A stretch of 64,000 nucleotides of DNA from Oscillospiraceae bacterium. GTDB lineage: Bacteria > Bacillota > Clostridia > Oscillospirales > CAG-272. Every line of letters starts with the position of its first letter. Within the stretch, counting starts at the first letter, position 1. Under the pieces are notes generated by a model. That model was not told where the DNA came from, did no database searches, and saw nothing but the letters and a program-made list of their open reading frames with translations. The stretch spans positions 26,745 to 90,744 of the forward strand of contig SVST01000009.1 of NCBI GenBank assembly GCA_015064155.1, written 5' to 3'. This document shows, piece by piece, positions 61,521-64,000 of the stretch. Position numbers and translations under genes: made by a program.

Positions 61521-62189
61521 TTATCGGGTCATTTTTTCAAGTATCGCAAACAACTCTTGAGGGGTATGCGCCAGCTGCTCAGCTCCCTTTTCGCGCAAAA
61601 AAGCCTCGTCGCGGAAGCCCCAGGTCACACACACGTGGTGCAAGCCTGCATTTTGCGCGGTGCGAAGATCGATGTCACTGTCACCAACCATCACGCACTC
61701 GGAGGCAGCCACCCCCAAAGTATCCAAAACCGACTGTGTCAAGCGCGCGTCGGGCTTGGTTGGCATTCCCTGCGTCACACCAACCGCCGCTTGGCAGTAG
61801 CCGTTCGGCAGAATCTGCGCGCACAACCGCTTCACAAACGCGTCCTGCTTATTGGACAGCACCGCGATCTGCAAGCCCAAATCGTCGTGCAGGGCACGGA
61901 TCACGTCGATCAATCCGTCGTAGGCGCGGTCGGTGTGGTGATAGACCTGACCGTAAAACGCATCGTAATCGGCAAGCACGCGCGTCACCAGCTCTTCGTC
62001 CGCTTGCAGATGCTCGGGCATCGCACGCTGAATCAGCTTTCGCGCACCGTTGTTGATAAAACGCAGGATTGCCGCCTCGTCATGCAACGGATAGCCGTAT
62101 TTTGCCATCGTCAGGTTGACTCCCTCACAAAGTGCCGGCAGCGTATCGGCAATCGTTCCGTCAAAATCAAAAATAATCGCTTTTAGCAT
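61521..62189 (-). CDS. HAD-superfamily phosphatase (phosphoglycolate phosphatase-like)
   Basis: 222 residues. HAD motif I FDFDGTIADTLPAL, motif II LQIAVLSNKQ, Lys in TKPDARLTQSVLDTLG, and motif IV ECVMVGDSDIDLRTAQNAG. The helical cap between motifs I and II is that of the Gph/PGM type. Acts on a small phosphorylated metabolite in the cytoplasm. The ATG at 62189 follows AAAGGAACGAGAG; the open frame extends another 86 codons upstream but only through dispersed repeat sequence. Confidence 0.92.
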   Translation of the reverse strand: MLKAIIFDFDGTIADTLPALCEGVNLTMAKYGYPLHDEAAILRFINNGARKLIQRAMPEHLQADEELVTRVLADYDAFYGQVYHHTDRAYDGLIDVIRALHDDLGLQIAVLSNKQDAFVKRLCAQILPNGYCQAAVGVTQGMPTKPDARLTQSVLDTLGVAASECVMVGDSDIDLRTAQNAGLHHVCVTWGFRDEAFLREKGAEQLAHTPQELFAILEKMTR

Positions 62190-62297
62190 CTCTCGTTCCT
62201 TTTCTTCTGCGCTCTTTTCTCCAGTATACCATACTTCGCGCCAAAAGTCAATTTCTTTGCGAAGAATCTTTTGTTTTTTGTTTTTTGGGAGGGGAAA

Positions 62298-62650
62298 ATC
62301 GCCGGAGCGTTTTGGCAACGGCAAAATGCTAACGGCAGTACCGAGTGTCCGACACGAGAAGCGAACACTTTCACACAACAAAAAATGCTGTGAAAGTTTT
62401 GAAGAGGGGGTATGGGGGAGAAACTTTTTCAAAAGTTTCTCCCCCAAAAACCGCCAAAGCGTTTTGGCAACGGCAAAATGCGATCGGCAGTACCGAGCGT
62501 TCGACCAAAAAAATAAAAACTCTCACGCAATAAAAAATGCTGTGAGAGTTTTTGAGGGGTTTGGGGGCATTCGTTTGCCGCAGGCAAACAATGCGGCAAC
62601 GGAGCATACGCTCCGTGCCAGCCTTCATTGCAAAAAGTTCCCCAAGAAAA
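62298..62650 (+). repeat. Dispersed repeat cluster, two forward units plus the 70-bp module
   Basis: Unit 1 (62298-62450) ends in hairpin GGGGGAGAAACTTTTTC / GAAAAGTTTCTCCCCC. Unit 2 (62450-62570) has the stem CTCTCAC / GTGAGAG where other copies have CTTTCAC / GTGAAAG, a compensated change. It is followed by the module GCATTCGTTTGCCGCAGG...GGAGCATACGCTCC (62566-62631), also found inverted at 24522-24593, and by AAAAGTTCCCC, at the stop codon of the next gene. Confidence 0.9.
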
Positions 62651-62657
62651 AGAAAAA

Positions 62658-63131
62658 TTATTCTTCAATAGACTTATAGTCGTCCTCGTCAACGATGCAA
62701 GCGAATTTTTCGCCGCAAGCGGGGCAGAGGAGGTCTTCGGGATCCAGCTCCTGATCGAAGCAAACGGTTTCGCCGCAAGAGGGGCATTCGATTTCAAAGA
62801 AATCGTCGTCGGCGCAATCGCAGCCGTCGCAAGAGGTGCAATCACCGTCGCACTCCGCGTATTCGTCGTCCTCGTCCTCGTCGTCGAAATCCTCGTCCAG
62901 GAAATCCTCAACAGCCTGCAGATCGTCGTCCAGCTCTTCCACGTAATCGTTGAGATATTCCAGATCGGAATCGATCTCCTCGATATCGTCCTGCACGTCG
63001 GCAATTTCTTTTGCCATTTCGTCCACCAGCTCAAGAAGAGCCGCAAGGATTTTTCCCTCTTTCGTGGTTTTATCCAGCTCCAGGCCGTCTGCCAAGCCTT
63101 TGATATAAGCGGTTTTTTCGGTCAAACTCAT
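62658..63131 (-). CDS. CD1247-type acidic protein with zinc-ribbon-like C-terminus
   Basis: 157 residues, about one third Asp/Glu. The N-terminal helical domain (TEKTAYIKGLADGLELDKTTKEGKILAALLELVDEMAKEI) is the CD1247 N-terminal domain known in Clostridia; a coiled, acidic stretch follows (EEIDSDLEYLNDYVEELDDDLQAV). Next comes a Cys-rich patch (CDGDCTSCDGCDC) and a CxxC pair (CPSCGETVCF...CPACGEKF) that could bind zinc. Function not known. It is downstream of efp with a terminator between them. RBS GAAAGG. Confidence 0.85.
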   Translation of the reverse strand: MSLTEKTAYIKGLADGLELDKTTKEGKILAALLELVDEMAKEIADVQDDIEEIDSDLEYLNDYVEELDDDLQAVEDFLDEDFDDEDEDDEYAECDGDCTSCDGCDCADDDFFEIECPSCGETVCFDQELDPEDLLCPACGEKFACIVDEDDYKSIEE

Positions 63132-63157
63132 GGTTTTATCCTACCTTTCTGTAATTT

Positions 63158-63193
63158 AAAAAGGGGAAGGCTTGGCGCGCCAAGTCTTTCCCC
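63158..63193 (-). terminator. efp: Terminator of efp
   Basis: Minus strand GGGGAAAGACTTGG CGCG CCAAGCCTTCCCC hairpin (one wobble) followed by five T, twelve bases after the efp stop codon. Confidence 0.88.
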
Positions 63194-63205
63194 TGATGGT
63201 TCTGA

Positions 63206-63766
63206 TTATGCTCTGGAAAGATACTCGCCGGTTCTGGTGTCGATCTTGAGCATGTCGCCAACGTTGATGAACAGCGGAACCTTGATCTCGGCACCGGTTT
63301 CAAGCGTTGCGGGCTTGAGCGTATTGGTTGCAGTGTTGCCTGCAAAGCCGGGATCGGTGTCGGTAACCTCAAGCTCAACGAACGTGGGAGGCTCTACGCC
63401 GAACACGTTGCCCTTGTAGGAAATGATTTTGCACATCATCTCTTCCTTTACAAAACGGAAGTTATCGCCAACCTTGTCGTGAGCGATCAAGGTTTCCTCC
63501 CAGGTTTCGGTGTCCATGAAGTGGTACAGGTCACCGTCGTCGTAGGAATACTGCATGTCCTTTCTTTCGATATACGCGTTCTCAAACTTATCGGTGGGGT
63601 TAAAGGTTTTTTCAATCACCGCACCGGAGATCACGTTCTTCAGCTTCGTACGAACGAAAGCCGCACCCTTACCGGGCTTTACGTGCTGGAATTCAACAAC
63701 CTGCAGGACGTTGCCCTGACCGTCGTCAAACGTAATTCCGTTCTTAAAATCACCTGCTACTACCAT
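63206..63766 (-). CDS. efp: Elongation factor P
   Basis: 186 residues, normal length. Relieves ribosome stalling at polyproline. N-terminal KOW-like domain with the conserved loop [21 protein letters not shown], where the central Lys (PGKG) is the residue modified in many bacteria; the two OB domains follow, ending GEYLSRA. The ATG at 63766 ([10 protein letters not shown]) lies after GGAGG; an ATG four codons earlier overlaps that RBS. It has its own promoter and terminator. Confidence 0.97.
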   Translation of the reverse strand: MVVAGDFKNGITFDDGQGNVLQVVEFQHVKPGKGAAFVRTKLKNVISGAVIEKTFNPTDKFENAYIERKDMQYSYDDGDLYHFMDTETWEETLIAHDKVGDNFRFVKEEMMCKIISYKGNVFGVEPPTFVELEVTDTDPGFAGNTATNTLKPATLETGAEIKVPLFINVGDMLKIDTRTGEYLSRA

Positions 63767-63830
63767 ATTTACCTCCAAATGTAAATCGTCAAATTTGCAC
63801 CGAAAACACTTCGGCTACATAGTTACCTAT

Positions 63831-63859
63831 ATTGTACACCAAAAACGCTTTTTTTGCAA
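63831..63859 (-). promoter_or_regulatory. efp: Promoter of efp
   Basis: Minus strand TTGCAA (63859-63854), 17-base spacer, TACAAT (63836-63831), about 65 bases before the start codon. Beyond it, 63870-64000 holds no recognised gene; it contains an inverted repeat GGGGGG..CGCCCCCC-like stretch and a CACCTGCGGTG end fragment. Confidence 0.75.
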
Positions 63860-64000
63860 TAGGTTTTTCAAATTTTTTTGGGTTATAAGGGGACTTTTTG
63901 AAAGAAAGGCAGGAGCAGACAACAAAAGAGGGGGGACGGCGCAGGATTTGTAGGTGACTCGCCCCCCTCCATCACCTGCGGTGCATGATTTATATTATAG

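Noticed and set aside
62190-62447. 86-residue N-terminal extension of the HAD phosphatase
   Set aside because: It is encoded by repeat sequence; the ATG at 62189 has a good RBS and begins the HAD fold exactly.

Overview
This window looks like a chromosomal segment of an anaerobic, spore-lineage Clostridia bacterium (Bacillota), probably an uncultured gut-type member. Support: pyruvate:ferredoxin oxidoreductase, GlgC/GlgD paired ADP-glucose pyrophosphorylase subunits, a CD1247-type acidic zinc-ribbon protein, a 31-codon SpoVM-like peptide, ECF-type vitamin uptake, AGGAGG-type ribosome binding sites and TTGACA/TATAAT promoters with 16-18 bp spacers. All assignments come from reading the sequence; no search was run.

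Layout. 1-780: tandem repeat array and terminator. 805-4383: PFOR (nifJ). 4646-5330: divergent XRE regulator / SLOG-fold pair with interleaved promoters and operators. 5428-7454: UPF0210/UPF0237 operon and a ribbon-helix-helix protein. 7590-8966: coaX plus an ECF S component (pantothenate uptake and use). 9190-10490: small lipoprotein, membrane protein, second ribbon-helix-helix protein. 10680-11415: tRNA-Ser(GCU) followed by two 233-235 bp units that each end in a copy of the tRNA 3' end. 11800-14157: GT8 glycosyltransferase, PlsC-like and CrtO-like acyltransferases. 14276-17592: MATE transporter, TypA. 18147-29113: glycogen cluster, all on the minus strand (GH13 amylase, glgP, glgA, glgD, glgC, glgB). 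29479-35682: lipoprotein, alr, a double-anchored DUF5722-like protein, AraC regulator, adenosylhomocysteinase. 36134-40719: mnmG-rsmG-four parS sites-parA-parB, an origin-proximal arrangement. 40756-43017: serS and a membrane protein. 43018-45722: accessory region with repeats, a MITE-like element, a candidate leader RNA with a Cys-rich small protein, a membrane protein and a self-regulated XRE protein. 45975-51254: rimP-nusA-ylxR-L7Ae-infB. 51304-52215: NUDIX, SpoVM-like peptide, HPr-like protein. 53020-59106: a 2028-residue membrane-anchored surface protein. 59234-63766: acyl-ACP thioesterase, ThyX-like protein, HAD phosphatase, CD1247-type protein, efp.

The most striking non-coding feature is a dispersed intergenic repeat family in about eleven gaps. 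Each unit has two stem-loops whose stems vary between copies by compensatory changes, and one hairpin is usually placed just after a stop codon. Units share conserved arms but carry one of two different central cassettes. Other MITE-like and palindromic elements are mixed with it. Together these fill nearly all of the longer gaps.
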